From Nageia nagi (lineage: Eukaryota > Pinophyta): a DNA stretch of 64,000 nt. A program made the position numbers and the translations under genes. The notes beneath the pieces were generated by a model. It searched no databases, was not told where the DNA came from, and was given only the letters and a program-made list of their open reading frames with translations. Within the stretch, counting starts at the first letter, position 1. Every line of letters starts with the position of its first letter. Location: positions 152,148,001 through 152,212,000 of the forward strand of contig JBITNC010000001.1 of NCBI GenBank assembly GCA_050084985.1. The letters are read 5' to 3'. Below, in pieces: positions 22,090 to 35,171 of this stretch.

Positions 22090-23520
22090 TAGTTTTCTAT
22101 GTATTATGGTATGATTTTCTCATCATGTATTTCAATGGATCCACTCTATAAATCACATAGGTGGTGTGATTTAACATGTAATAGCAAAGTTTCATAGCCA
22201 CAAAGACTACTACAAGGTAAACCTTCTCTATGTAGACATACTTAAGCTCATAATTTACCAATGTATGACTAAGGTAATAAATGGCCTACTACTTAGCTTG
22301 CTCATTCTTTTGAGCTAGCATGACTCCTAGAGCAAAGCTAGTAGCTGAAAGATATAAGTGAAAAGGGATATTATCCTTTGGAGGAATAAGCACCGACAGA
22401 GTAAGTAGATATTGCTTAATATCAACAAAGGTTTGCTAACAAGTCTCACTCCACTCAAAATGGACATCTTTCTTAAGGATTTGGTTAAATGGTTGATACT
22501 TTTCATATAACTGAGCTATAAACCTTCTAATGACCTAAATCTTTTCTTGAAGGCTTCTTAAATACTTAACATCATGAGATGAGAGCATGTTAGTGATGGT
22601 AGTCACTTTCTTGGGATCAACCTCTATACCTCTCTTGTACATAATGAATCTTAAAAGATTACTTGAAAAGACACCAAAGATGCAATTCTTGGAATTCAAC
22701 TTGACATTATGCTTGATAACTTTTTCAAAAACTTTCTCTAAAACTTTCCAATGTTGATCTCTAGTTCTAGACTTAGCCAATAATTCATCTACATAGTCCT
22801 CAACAATGTTGGGCATCATGCCATGAAAAACATAGGTCATGGCACATTTATAAGTGGTACTAGCATTCTTTGGCTTGAAGGGCATGACTTTATAATAGAA
22901 TATCACCCATGGGGTAGTACATGTGATCTTGTGTTGATCGTGAGGGGCTGTCCAAATCTAATTGTAACCCAAAAAACCATCCATGAGAGATAACATTTCA
23001 TACTCTATCATGTTGTCAACCAAGGTTTCAATGTTAGGCAAAGGAAAATCATCCTTGGGATATGTTGCATTGAGATCTCTAAAATCAATGCATATACTTA
23101 AATGACCCTTAGGTTTGTCAACATGGACCATGTTAGACACCCATTATGGGTAATCTATAGAATAAATGAACTTGGCATCTAATAACTTTTGAAGCTCATA
23201 TTTAATTTGCAATGATTGATATAGGTTGGCCATACAAGGATTTTGCTTAAATGGATTTGCATTAGGAAAAGTGATAATATTATAGATTACAATGTTTAGA
23301 TCTATGTCAAGCATAACTTGATATTAAAAGACAAAGATATTGGTACACCTCTTAAGTATTGTTATGGCTTTGGTTCTCTCTGGATCATCTAAGACATCTT
23401 CTTGATATACTAGTTTTGGATCAGCAGGATCCTCACTAATATCAATCTCAACTGACTTGCCTAAGTGCATTTGAGATCCCTCGTCTAACCACTTGAAGAT
23501 AATTCTAAAAATAATCATGA
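22090..23520 (-). pseudogene. E1 reverse transcriptase and RNase H
   Basis: The minus strand reads CIDFRDLNATYPKDDFPLPN (about 23040-23095), MDGFLGYN, then the palm segment IVEDYVDELLAKSRTRDQHW (about 22760-22815) and GIEVDPKKV near 22610. The catalytic YVDD is YVDE. An RNase H follows (LSATSFALGVMLAQ, about 22350). The ends of this segment contain several TAA codons. The sequence type (YPKDDFPLPN, EDYVDDLL) is that of Tat-group elements and differs from the RT of G1. Confidence 0.8.
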
Positions 23521-25270
23521 TCCAAATTATACAAGGTATTTTTCCTGTCTTAGAAGATCTCGATTAACTTTAATATTATGTGAGAAAACTTATCACATCG
23601 ATAAACCAATTATACATGATATTTAAGAGACTTATATGCAAAAGATTGAGAAACCTTATTGATCTATCAAACTTGATACACATATGATTAATAGGTTTCA
23701 TACTCTTCATAGCATTGCTCATGATGATATATTGATTTTCACTTGACAATATTCCCAACAAAATTCAATCATAAAGACTATCAAAGAAAAAAGTTCACTT
23801 ATAGGTAATTCATCTACAAAAAAAAAAAATTACATAAAACCACAAGAACTCATATTATTGACAAAAAGATTATATCACATGAAGTAGAACAATCCATCAT
23901 TACATTATCTTCACCCATTAAAGATAAAAATTCACATGTCATGCATGAAGCTACATCTATAACCATGTAATTGGATATCCCTGCTAAGATATTTGCAATA
24001 CCAAAATCATCATCATTCTGAATGTTATATTCATGATCATTTTTGTTTCCTATCAATCATGAGAAGTTTCAATCATTGGTTGATTATCCATTAGAGGAGG
24101 TACATATCTCTAAAAGCTCTCACATTCTATTTGATAATATTATGGAGCAAAATAGTGTAATCATCCTTTTCCAAATTGTTGATGAAAGAAGCCAAAATTG
24201 ATGCATCAACTTCATCAAGGAAATCATAAGTAAAATATGCATCATCTAAGATAAAATAAGGACCTGACAAAGGAGAAGAGAAATCTATAGACATATGACT
24301 AGCAAAATTTTATGAAATGCAATCCATGAGACGGATAAAAGGAAATGAACCATCATGAAATATCATAGAAATATCAAAGGTAAGGTCACATGATGGATCA
24401 TGGAAAACATTATCAGGGATAGAACACTTAGAAGCATGAAGACCAGATGGCCCAAAATACAAATCAAGATCATGCTCATCATTAAGGTGCACCTCCTCCT
24501 CTAAAATATTAAGAGGCACAAGTTATGCTTCTGTACATTTAAGTTTAGGACCACGAAATCCTTGACTATGTTTATCTTAATCAAATTGAAAAGGAATGGT
24601 AAAAGCATGAACCTTCCCTTGCTAGAATTTTCTTAGGCCATATTCTTTCCATTTACATTTATTAAAGAGTTTATGCACTTGATTAGGACACGATAAGTAT
24701 TCAATTTTTACACAAAACTTATCCTTAAGATGATGTTTAAGGGGAATGTCCTTGGGTAAATCAGTACCCATGTAAATAAAGAAATATTAATTTAGATAAT
24801 AGCCTAGTGGGATGATTGAGCCTAGTATAAGTGGGGATTCTTGAGGTCTCACCAAGTCTCTTATAGAAGGAATATTAACAATAATATTATTCATATGATA
24901 CTTCCCCTTTCCAAGACATTCATACTTAACAACATCTAAAGGTGATAAAATAATAAGATTGATGAGATGTTGGTCATGAGAATCGAGACCAACCTGAGAG
25001 GAAGAGGAATGATCTTCCTAAAGTGGATCATATGCAAGATAATAGGAATATGACTATAAATGATCAAGAGGAGGAAATCTATAATAAGATGAGTGGCCAT
25101 TCCCATAGATGGGAATGAAAAAAGTCTAATGGCTAGAAGAAATGCACATAGGATCCTCAAGAGAATTACAATTGCAACGTATAAGGGGAACCATTTTGGA
25201 TGGAGATGAAGAAGATGGTTGTGAGGAAGAAGTTGACTGTATCGATGGAAGAGTCAAATATTTGTGAACA
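23521..25270 (-). pseudogene. E1 region between protease and RT, decayed
   Basis: No known domain. Short open pieces on the minus strand (for example 24310-24519, with many Asp, His and Leu) lie in the place where E2 has its linker, and both elements share the general acidic, Ile/Ser-rich composition. I take it as the non-conserved polyprotein linker. The frame changes several times. Confidence 0.45.
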
Positions 25271-25870
25271 TGACTATTGGAGATTAGGATCCTCATTCAC
25301 AAGAATGATTACAAGAAAAACATGCCCATATGGAATATAAGGTGACTTAGGAAGGAAAGTGGAGTTACAGTAACTAAAGAGATTTGGATTGCCTATTATA
25401 TAATACACCATTCCATTACATAGATATTTCAAGCATCTATGCCAAGTAGAAGGAATTGAATCCATGTATTCAATCCATGACCAACCTAAAAGTAAGTTGT
25501 ACTACATCTCACCCTCTATCATATGACAAGTAGTTGCAATCTCTTTAACTCCAACCTTGACTATAAGTATTATTATACCCATTGTTGTTGCCAAGGTGTT
25601 GTTAAAGGCCCTAATGGTGTGAGTGGGATCATTCAAAAATTGAACAGGAACCTTAAGCCTTTAGAGTGCTACTAAATATATGACATTAATCACTAACCTA
25701 ATGTCTACTAGCACTTTCTATGAAGTACAAGAATCCACATAAGCTATAATATATAAAGTAGGATGCCTATGCTTATATGGTGCAAGAAGTTGAATCTCAT
25801 CCTAATAGAAGGTAATATGAGGTCTAGTGGCACTCTACACAAGCCCAATAAAATATCCAAAAGAATTTAG
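25270..25870 (-). pseudogene. E1 aspartic protease, active site lost
   Basis: Minus strand: a retropepsin-type stretch (VLVDIRLVINVIYLVAL, about 25680) aligns with the E2 protease, which has DSGSTINV at the same place. Here the DSG triplet reads DIR. Downstream, RAFNNTLATTMG and a segment ending MDSIPSTWHRCLKYL (25420-25465) match E2 (MECIPSILHGCVKYH). Several stops. The protease is non-functional. Confidence 0.7.
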
Positions 25871-25979
25871 GTTATCATTATTTAGCTTTATTTCCTCTAA
25901 TATATTGTTCAAAACATTCCTATGTTCTTGAGATTGTTGCAATAAATCCCATGGGGAAAGCTTTATTTGTTTAGTTCTA

Positions 25980-28900
25980 AGTTGTTGTTCCAACTATGTC
26001 TAAATAGTCATTGACGATCATGGAGGTTGAGTCTGTATATATACTCTAAAATGAGGTAAAGGTTATTGAATTATTACCTTCCTAGGATGGGAGGTGGTGC
26101 TCTATCATTGCCTCTACATGTTTTAGTTGTCACATTAACCATATTGATGTCATGAACCTCTAAAATATGATATGTTAATGGTGCTTCCATAACTCCCTTA
26201 AACTCATAGGCTAGTGTGGTATCAATGCTTCCCACAAATGAAAAATCTAACTTTATATCACTAAATCCCATAATTTCATTAGATTGCCTTGGGTTGTATT
26301 CATGGATATCCTATTGTGTAGCCTTTGATAATATATGGTTGATATTGTTATTATGCCTAGGTAATGGATCTTAGAAAACCCCCAAATTTCTATTGGGTTG
26401 AGCCACTAGGTTTCCCATAGATACTTGTCCATTATCTATCAACCTTTGGATAATGTTCCTTAACTGATTACATTTGTTTGTCTCATGGCCTTTCTATCGA
26501 TGATAAATGCAATACTAATTATCCTTGTACCATGTTGATTTCTCCCAATTTGTATTTTCTTATTTAATTTTGGGGAGATTGATCAACTATGCATCTAGGA
26601 GCTTTTTCAAAACATCCTCAACATGTTCAAACAAAGGTATCTAAGGTTTATGTGGCCCTTGTTGTCAAGGTTTCTAGGTCTATAATAATCTTGATGGTTA
26701 CCCTAATCATTATTTTTCCTAGGTCTTTCATTTTCTTGTGGTTACAAAGGTGGATTGACCTTGGGTGGCCATGGTGGAGCCAATTGAACAACTAGTTGTG
26801 TCAAATTAATATCCTATGATACCTATTTATTATGAGATTTATGATATTAAGTACTAGCAATATTTCCATTATTGTGGTACTTTGGATTATTATTTTCCTT
26901 CTTCCTCAATTTTATCTCACCATATTGAACCTTAGCTTCTTATATAAACTTAGCCTAAGATAGGCATCCTCAAAAGTGAGATGTTGTTGAATTCTAAGTA
27001 TAGAAGAAATATATTTATTGCAACTCCTAGAGAATAATTGGACCAACTCATCCTGAGGGGGTGTATATGACATATTTATAATAATGGCCCTCCATCTACA
27101 CATGTAATATTAAATGGATTCATCATCAAACTGTGATAATTTTCCCAAATTTGTGATAGATGTAATCTTGCATACATTGATGGCAAAGTGATCAAGGAAC
27201 TTATCTGCTAACTACTCAAAGAAGTTATGCTATGTGAGGTTGTTATACCAATATAACACTTTCCCTATAAGCATCATAGGAAAAGTCCCAAGAATAGGTA
27301 CATCACCACTACTAATAATATAGCAAAAGTACTTGAACTGTCTAAGATATTCCCTAAGATCTTCCTTCCCTCTAAACTTATCTATCTTTGGGATTTCAAA
27401 TTTGTAAGGGAATATCTTGGTGGGTACACTTAGATGGATGGGTTCATTGCAAATTAATGTGTATGACAACCTTGCCATCCCATGAACTCTAACTCGAAGT
27501 TCTATATCCTTCAACCTCTTTAATATTTCATCATTGATATTTGGAAGTTGTAATATGCTAACAATAGTTTGATGCTTTGGGACCTAACTAATGGGTTAAT
27601 CATCATATGTCTCATATTGGTCATCATAGTATGGATCCTGATCCTACCTATATGATTAATCATGTTATTGGGTATCAATCATCATCTTTAGTGTAAGGTT
27701 TATGGGATTTTGAACCAAAACCCCTTTAGTTATTAGATCTTGCAACTTGATGATTTGAAAATTTACATTATCCGAACTAAGAGGCTTGAACATGGCAAGA
27801 AGATGCATTGTACCCAATATCATAATGGGGTATGAAGGATCTAAGATGATTATATGCATGAGGATGATCTTCAAGGTGTCATGCATGTACTTTTCATGAA
27901 ATAACCACTACATGAGAGGAAGAAGAATGATGGGGTTGTAGTGGTGGATCAGTTAAGTATGAGTAAGACCCATGCCCTACAAGGATTCTAGGTTGGAAGT
28001 TAGGCTATGTATGGTACATAAGGACATGAGGTATAGTGGGACACACATGATGTAGAATAATAATATGTGAATGCTTAGGATCAACTAGATGTGAAAGCTC
28101 GAGATCATGCACAGGAATGGAATGCTGAGATACCTTGGGTTGGTGTGTAGAATATGAATCATCCTAGTAATATCCAACCCAATTATCAACTAGAGGTGGT
28201 GGTTCCCTATAAAACATCAAAACATGTGGATTAGGATTGATATGTGGTAGAGGTGGAGGTCTAGGAGGACTTAAAGGACCATGATATGAACTAAACACAA
28301 TTGGTTTAGGGTATGAAGGATGTATATCATGTGATGCATTGACAAGGAGAGGTGACTTATGATGAAAAAAAGGTTCCTCATGATATGTCATCTCAGGTGC
28401 ATCCTCAACAATATGATGTATGGATGGATGTAATGGATGAGACCTAATGATGGGGGACATTGGAAAATCCTCTATATAACCCTCCTCTTCCTTGTACTGA
28501 GGAATCATATAGTAGGTGACCTCTATAATGAGGATCTGATATCGTGAGAGGAATCTATCAAGAATATCAAATGGACCATATTGGGCTACCTGGAACTCTA
28601 AATATAATATCTGGATAATAGGATTCCTCATAAATATCTCTTATTGAGATAAAGGTGGACCTATGGTGCAAGTAGGAACATGAGCATAACTAGGTCTAGT
28701 AAATGGTACAAGATGCTTGATCCTACATTGTGGAACATAGTATGGATCAACTTATGAAGGCTTAACCTAACAATTGCTCAAAAATAGGGGGAATTCCTAC
28801 ATGATATGTGCTATATCTACAATGTAGAACCTGTGATGAATCTATATATGAAGCACTAGTCTTACGATGGGTCACATTATCTCTCCCCTCTAAGTGAGGG

Positions 28901-29139
28901 ATGGACTCAAGAAAGCAAAACCTCTCTAATGTCTGATAAAAAGAGAGGTGGTATGATGAATGAATAGGCTCAAACTAAACTAATTGGTGAGGCATATGTG
29001 AATAATTGCAAGATACATGCAAGCAAGGAAGAGGATTTGGTTGATTGATAGCACTATTATGTTCCTCTTCTTCACATGCTCTATCTCTAAGATGACCTCT
29101 AATTTCAACCGTATGGATAGGCCAAGGATTTTCATCCAT
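25980..29139 (-). pseudogene. E1 gag polyprotein
   Basis: The likely start is ATG at 29139 (MDENPWPIHTVEIRGH). A long N-terminal part rich in Pro, His and Tyr (28164-28631) comes before the capsid core (IPKIDKFRGKEDLREYLRQF, about 27370-27430, then ALE-WF-like VLYWYNNL at 27240). The segment at 26912-27103 (DELVQLFSRSCNKYISSILR) is the C-terminal capsid region. A zinc knuckle of form C-x2-H-R-x-K-G-H-x4-C lies near 26480-26520, followed by LRNIIQRLIDNGQV, a context typical of Tat/Ogre gag. Stops and frameshifts break it throughout. Confidence 0.75.
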
Positions 29140-30752
29140 GGTATGTGTGTGTATGTGGTCAAGATAAGAGGGTTAAATTGATTATTTAATAACTTTTAAA
29201 CAAAATTTAAAATGTATAAGTATAGAAATGAAATAGTGCAAAGCAATAAATCAATCAACTCTAATCTTAAAATTTTATTATAAGAGATCTTATTTAATAT
29301 ATACATGTAATCTCACAAATCTTAAATGATAACACCCTTTTTCAAAAGATAAATCTATATGATAAGAGAGCAATAGTGATAGATATAAAATTTCATTTAT
29401 ATTTTGAATTTCTTCTTTTTTAATTAACACTTTAATCATTTTAGTTAGGGTTGCTTTTAATGCACTTATCCTTTTTGATAAAACCTTATTTATGTTTCCC
29501 TAGACGAATGATACTAGTCAAGCATTTAGCAAGGAAAAGGATCAATCTTCTAGGGGTGTGGAATATTATGCAAGGATTCTTTGGTACCCTCTATAGGAAA
29601 CTATCCCAAATAGAGGGGGGGGTCCCATTTAGGTGATGAAATACAATTATGGGTAAGTTCATGGTAATTAATTCCATGTACCCTATAAACTCCCTACATA
29701 TCTAAGGGACTTTAATAAAAATAATAAAATATGATGTGCAGCACTATGATGAGATGTAATGCAATTAAACCCCCAAGTGTTTTACTTTTCAAAATGAAAG
29801 TAAGTACTCCCACCCAAGTATGATAAATTGAAAGCATTTTTATTAGCTTTTCAAATAAAAAATAATGCAAAGATATTAATTTTTTGAATGCACACAACAA
29901 TCAGTAAAGAGGTCCTAATAGCAAGGAAATCCTTTTTGTAAGATTTGTATTTTAAAACCTAAAGTAAATTTTGATTATATACAACAATCCCTCCCAAAAT
30001 GCAATGCAAATTCACTAGAATAATGGAAATCCTATGATGAAGAAAATAAGCAAATTATATACATCAGATGTAGGAAGAGATTCAAACACTTAGTCATGCT
30101 AAAATGTTCCTTCTAGATCCAATTTTGAGGAATGCAAAGTAGGTTACAACTCTCCATCACATGATTATCCACTATAGGGATGATTGTGATATTAGTGCAA
30201 GTCATCCTGATGATTAGCAATCATTAAGATGAACACAATGCACTTAGATAAATTTTAAAATACTAAAAATAAATGCAAAAATTAAAATCCTATGACAAGG
30301 ATGAGATGAGTCTTGTGATAAGGATACCTAGTTTTTACATACCAAACTAGACAAAGGACTGTCGTCATTAAGTACAAGTATGAAACTAAGTAAAAATAAA
30401 TAAAAAAACTTGCTTAAAAATTATTACAAATGAAATCATCCAGAATAAGATAATTATAGGATCACTCGAATGACCTATAGAGTCATCCTACCATATAATG
30501 ATTTGTAGTCAGGTTCAACTTGCCAGAGGATGACTTGTTCTATGCTTAAAATGGGCCTTTGAGATTTTCATATTTGGTTCTCTTTGTTCCTAATAGCCTA
30601 TCCTACAAGTTTTAGAAAGAATTAATCATATGAAAGCTCTAAAATGAGAGAAACATCCAAAATTGAAGTTCACAAAAATAAAGGTAAAAAGGCTTGGAAA
30701 ATCCTTTGTCTTGTAAATCTAGGACTAGTAGGGTCCCATTGTAATCATCATT
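29140..30752 (-). other. E1 untranslated leader
   Basis: No gene. 29440-29650 closely matches 58550-58760 in E2 (ggggtgtggaa, then ggtaccctc.ataggaa), and 30070-30120 matches E2 near 59140. The two elements therefore share their leader. A tgggaccctac motif just inside the LTR (minus strand, about 30727-30737) may be the PBS; I cannot assign it to a tRNA with certainty. Confidence 0.55.
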
Positions 30753-31912
30753 TGTAAATGCCTCAAAATCCCTACAACTTAACCACTCAAAATACCTTAT
30801 GAATGATTCAAGGATAAGATAGCATTTGCATCTAATTTTCCTATGTGTGTTGTGATAATTTGACAATGAAAGGGTTGAGAAGATGTCAGTTATGTTGAAT
30901 TTTCCATTTTCATATTAAGACCTAAAAAGGAAGACAAATGTTAAAGGGGGCTTCAAATCATAAGTTCTTAGGACCTTGTGATCACTTAAGTGAGGTGAAA
31001 TCCCAACTCTATAATATTGTAATATCCTTTGTCCTCAATCAATGTAATGTTAGAAAATAATTATATGCTAATTGTGCAAGTGTAACGCTCAAACATGGAC
31101 TATAGACAAGTCTATATGAACAATCTTGAAAATGATATATGATAGCAAATAATAAGATATGACAAGAAATGATCAAGATCTAACGATGTATAAAGCTCAC
31201 TAAAATTACTAAATAATGTAAATGAAAATAATCACAAGCCTAAAAATAGTGGATCTAAGTCAAACAAAGCCAATTAACAATAAAGAAAGGTAAAACCCTA
31301 GGGTTTAGACCTTAAAGGTCAAACCCTAGGTGTAAGATATAGCCTTGTTATGCCTAAATGTCAAACAAGTAACAAATATATAATATTAATGGAGGATACA
31401 AGCCTTCAAGTATAGATTTAATTATGATCTAAACCTGCAAAACTCATGAAATTCACTATCAATATCACAAATATATTTAAGCTACAAAAGATACCTCAAT
31501 CCATATGAATGGAGAAGAAATCCCAAGGATCAAAGGTGTAGGCTCAAGATATGATGTAAATTCTTCAAAGTGATGTCATAAACTCAAATTCGTGTCTAGA
31601 TAATACATAATTCATAGAGCTCATGAAAATAAAGTGTTAACATTGAAAAGTGAGCCCCAATCACCTATATATAAACATCACAAACAAGATCATCCAAATA
31701 ATTAGGTACCTATAGGATCATCCAGATGATTAGCCAATCATCCAGACAATTGGAAAAAATGACTTAAGTGTGAAAATGATGTCGATCAAGTCCACCAAAA
31801 ATGTTGGATAACATGTTAGATCAATATGATAGTATATGATAAGATAAATGTCATAAATATCAGAAAAATATCATCAAAGGAATAAAATATGATTTTAGGA
31901 TGTTTACGTATA
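30753..31912 (-). repeat. E1 5' LTR
   Basis: About 1.16 kb, inverted copy of 17167-18333. On the minus strand it begins near tacgtaaacatcct and ends ...tgaggcatttaca. It lies upstream of the E1 leader and gag, hence the 5' LTR. The other copy is on the opposite strand and must come from another element or from an inversion. Confidence 0.65.
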
Positions 31913-32201
31913 CTATATAAAATTTCAAGATAAATATCATAACAAATATTTATAACAAAACATTATTGTTTCTTTGAGCAATTTTAACAAAGATAAATTT
32001 GTAGCTAATAAATAATGTTAGTAAAAAAAATTGCCCAACAAAAACATTGTTACTTTCAAGCAAATTTTTCTAAAACTAATGAACTAACACTTAACAAAAA
32101 TATGTTAGTATCATAAAATAATTCAACATGAGGAGGGTGAGGAGGTATACCTAATGAAGATGTTACCTCACCAAATGGAGTAGAAATATCCTCCAAGGAA
32201 A
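31913..32201 (-). other. copia leader fragment
   Basis: Matches the leader of copia C next to its PBS (about 51690-51953), including aatgttagtaaaaaaaattg, the block agg.ggaggaggta..acct and cctcac.aaatggagt. It is cut off at its left end by the start of the E1 LTR, so E1 probably inserted into it. Confidence 0.65.
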
Positions 32202-32214
32202 GCTTTAGATTCCA
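32202..32214 (-). promoter_or_regulatory. degenerate tRNA-iMet primer binding site of the 32.2-kb copia LTR
   Basis: gctttagattcca on the plus strand corresponds to the copia PBS (gctctgatacca in copia C), with decay. It is two bases from the LTR start, the same spacing as in copia C. Confidence 0.6.
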
Positions 32215-32216
32215 AT

Positions 32217-32750
32217 TGAAATGAGAAGAACCTCCTATACCCAAGATCAACCTTGAAGTATCCTCTTATTTACCACAATGGAACTCACACTACAAGAACA
32301 CAAACATACTCACATTCATCCATAAAGTTACACAAGCAAGTTTAGCAATTTCTCTCAAGGTGAGAGTACTTCACTTTCAATTAGGAACTCTATTACTTCA
32401 CAATAATTATAATCCTCTCTCTCAATCTATCCTCCTACAACTAAGAGAATAACTTTACCTATTACAAGTGTTAATAAATCCATGAGAGGAGCCTCCTATT
32501 TATAGCACCAAACTCCCTCATGGGCTCATTCTTTTACCCAAGGGGTAATACCTAAATCCAATGGACAAGTATGCCTCTTTTTAACCAAGGAAAAAACTTC
32601 TCCTACAAGTGGATGAGAGATACAACAAGTTACACTTATTTTAATTTTCTAAATACTAAAAGGTATTTATAAATACTTTTAAGTATTTAGGTAAATTAGT
32701 CTAAGTGGATTAATATTTATATACCTACTAATGTATTACAAATTATAATA
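32217..32750 (-). repeat. copia 5' LTR (possibly of element B)
   Basis: It starts tgaaatga after the PBS and runs to about 32740-32750. It has the conserved TATA box (ctatttatag at 32496-32505) and the aat.acc..a.tccaatgg block, and ends in a region resembling attacaaattctaaca of copia C. It inserts into a PPR motif on its right. Whether it belongs to the gag at 13584 is inferred: no other gag start lies between them. Confidence 0.65.
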
Positions 32751-33340
32751 TTAAGAATGTAAATATTTTATTTGATAAGATGTGTAATAGATATATAATT
32801 TCATAGAATGCAATGATTGCAGGATATACAAGTAGTTATAGTGAGGAAGTCATCAAATGTTTTGAGCAAATTGAATATGTGGGTATTAATCTACATGATT
32901 TTACATTTTTAGCATATTATCTACATATAACCTTGCACTTTTAGTGAAATAGGGTTATCCAATACTTCACATTCATGAATGATTATTATTGTATTAACCA
33001 TAATAAAATATTATGCGTATGGTTGACCTTCTTAATAATCTTAGGTGTCTAAAGAAAAAGACTTTATAAATAATATGTTAATAAAATTTGATGTTGTAGT
33101 GTGGAATTGTTTTATTGGTACTTATAGAATTCATAACAACTAGGAGTTAGAAGAATTTGTGGTAGAACTACCTTGTAGTAATTTATGAAAAACTGATTAG
33201 AATGTGGGTTTCTTTCGCATGTAGTTATGATAAAAACCCTAATATATATGTATTTAAAATATGGGAGCATTAAGAAGATGAGAGGGTATAATGAGACTTC
33301 TATCAAATACATAAATATTCATCTATTTGAATCGAGTATT
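32741..33340 (+). pseudogene. PPR protein remnant (PLS and E motifs)
   Basis: The plus strand reads FDKMCNRYIISWNAMIAGY near 32770-32820, the PPR motif hallmark. After it comes EEVIKCFEQIEYVGIN, and then the E-motif series (YFTFMNDYYCINH, about 32960) with shifts and stops. PPR proteins of this class bind organellar RNA and take part in editing and processing. The 5' end is cut by the copia LTR. It is a decayed copy, with several TAG/TAA codons. Confidence 0.75.
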
Positions 33341-33466
33341 ATTGTTAAGGACTAGGAATAAGAGTTAAACATTAAATACCAATTTTATGATTAACACTCA
33401 CTTAATGTAATAAATATTTATTTTAATACATTACAAAATTCCTACATGATTAATTACTCTAAATTA

Positions 33467-35171
33467 TATAAGTAATAGCTATAATATCCTCTGAGCATGG
33501 ATGAACTAGAATAAAAGTGTGAGCAAGTTATAACAAAAGTGCATGCATGTTATTTCAAAGTGGATTATAGCTTAATGAAGTTGTAATATGATTAAAATAT
33601 AGTTGAATGATATAAACAACACAATGAATGAGACTAGGTAGAGATGAAACCCTAAACCAACAAAGGAATGGGTGAATGTTATTACTTTGAAATAGTCAAA
33701 CATTATAGAGAAAATAGAGATTGAACTAGATCACATGATTACTGAAAATAAAATTCAAATAAAAGTCCCTAAAAGTATCATTTTGTAAGAAGAAGATCAA
33801 CATAAGTTTACTTTGGTTGAGCAATTTGAGGGAATAAGACCTAGTTTGGATATGATTAGAAGATGGATGATCATGATATGGTGCATAAGAGATAAGGGGG
33901 GGCTAGTGGCTCTTTGAAGGGAGTTTTCACTCTTTAAATTCAAATGTGAGGAAGATATGCAAAATGTTCTAGACTTAGTACCTTGATTCCTTAGCAAGAA
34001 GGGTTGGGTTCAAAAATAATGATATAAAGGATTCCACCCAAAGAAGGAAATTTTTGACCTAATCTCCACCTACGTTTTGCTCCCAAATCTCCCATTAGAA
34101 TATTAGAATGCTAATATCCTTTCTGGTATTGTTAACAAAATTAGTTTTATAGTTTCAAATGAGAAATTGACAAGGTTGCATTCAAGAACAACAGAAGCAA
34201 GATTCTATGTGAATCTTGATATTAACAAGGAACTCAAGAGAATAATGCTTATTGAGGAATAAAATGTTGGTACATGGGAATAAGAGATTATTTATAAAAA
34301 CTTATTGATCACATGTGGTATTTATAAGCAATTTGATCATTATGAACAAGAATACCCATAAAAAAGGAAAATTAACAAGATGAACAAGGATGGAAAATAA
34401 TCTAATGATAAAATGATAAAAAGAAGGAACAAGGTCATAATAGACACCTTCTGCATTCACAATAGAAATAATCTAGTCAAAAAAAGAGCTTGGTAACTAG
34501 GAACCCTTATTATGTTCTCATTGCTATTATAGCTAATAATAATGAGTCTAGTTCAAAGGAAGAAGCTATGTATGTGGAAGAAGTGATGAAAATAGAGGAA
34601 AAGAGCTCAAAAGAAGGAAAATCAAGTTATAGAAGTGCAACATGAAAATAAGGAAAATAGGGATGAAATCCCACTAAGAAAATTGATAAACTAGAGAAAA
34701 ACTCTTAATATAAGTAAATCCCACATTGGTCGTCCATCCCAAAATGAAGTCAGAGAAGGATCTTACAAATGATCATCTCTTACTCTAGATCAGGTCCCTA
34801 ATACTCAACATACCTTTAGGATAAGCAAATGCTTTCTAGAATAAAATGTTTAAGTGTCAAATATGTGGTGGTTCGCAACATAATTGTAACTCAGATGTAA
34901 CTTGGTTGTAATAGATTGATGATACTATTCTATAATATTTTGATAGAGTATACTACATTTTTTGCTATCAATTAGATATAATTGGTTAGCATTTTAACTT
35001 AGTTAGTTAGTAGTTTAGTACAATATTTACTTAACAAATTATATTACCTACCACCAAATACAATTGGGTAGCACATTTTATGTTGAAATCACTTTTATGA
35101 CATGTTTTGGGATCTTGTTAAAACCCATCATTTTTTTGATAATATAATTTACCCTTATTATTAAAAAGTAC
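33467..35171 (+). pseudogene. inserted DUF4283/zinc-knuckle sequence (LINE ORF1-like), decayed
   Basis: The plus strand has a DUF4283-like stretch (FTLVEQFEGIRPSLDMIRRW near 33810, then FSLFKFKCEEDMQNVL near 33930 and PLEY.NANILSGI near 34095), followed by FVNLDI-like sequence and a possible knuckle (C-x2-FDHYEQE, about 34317-34352; one Cys missing). Such proteins are found as the first ORF of plant LINEs and in related host genes. The flanking 25-base sequences at 33444-33466 and 35172-35199 are imperfect copies of one another, and a paralogous site at about 39130 has only one copy. This supports insertion of 1.7 kb. Reading frame broken. Confidence 0.6.

Larger units (their letters stand above)
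20150..31912 (-). mobile_element. E1: decayed Tat-like Ty3/gypsy element, minus strand
   Basis: Read on the minus strand the order is 5' LTR (31912-30753), leader, gag, protease, linker, RT, RNase H, second RNase H, integrase. This is the usual Tat order with the second RNase H between RNase H and integrase. All domains carry stops and shifts. The protease-linker region and the leader match E2 (53.5-59.6 kb), which shows the two belong to one family. No 3' LTR in this orientation was found; the LTR to the left is inverted. Confidence 0.75.

Noticed and set aside
17167-31912. A giant DNA transposon with 1.16-kb terminal inverted repeats
   Set aside because: The inverted copies are LTRs next to a PPT on one side and a gypsy leader on the other. 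The DNA between encodes retrotransposon gag and pol, not a transposase.
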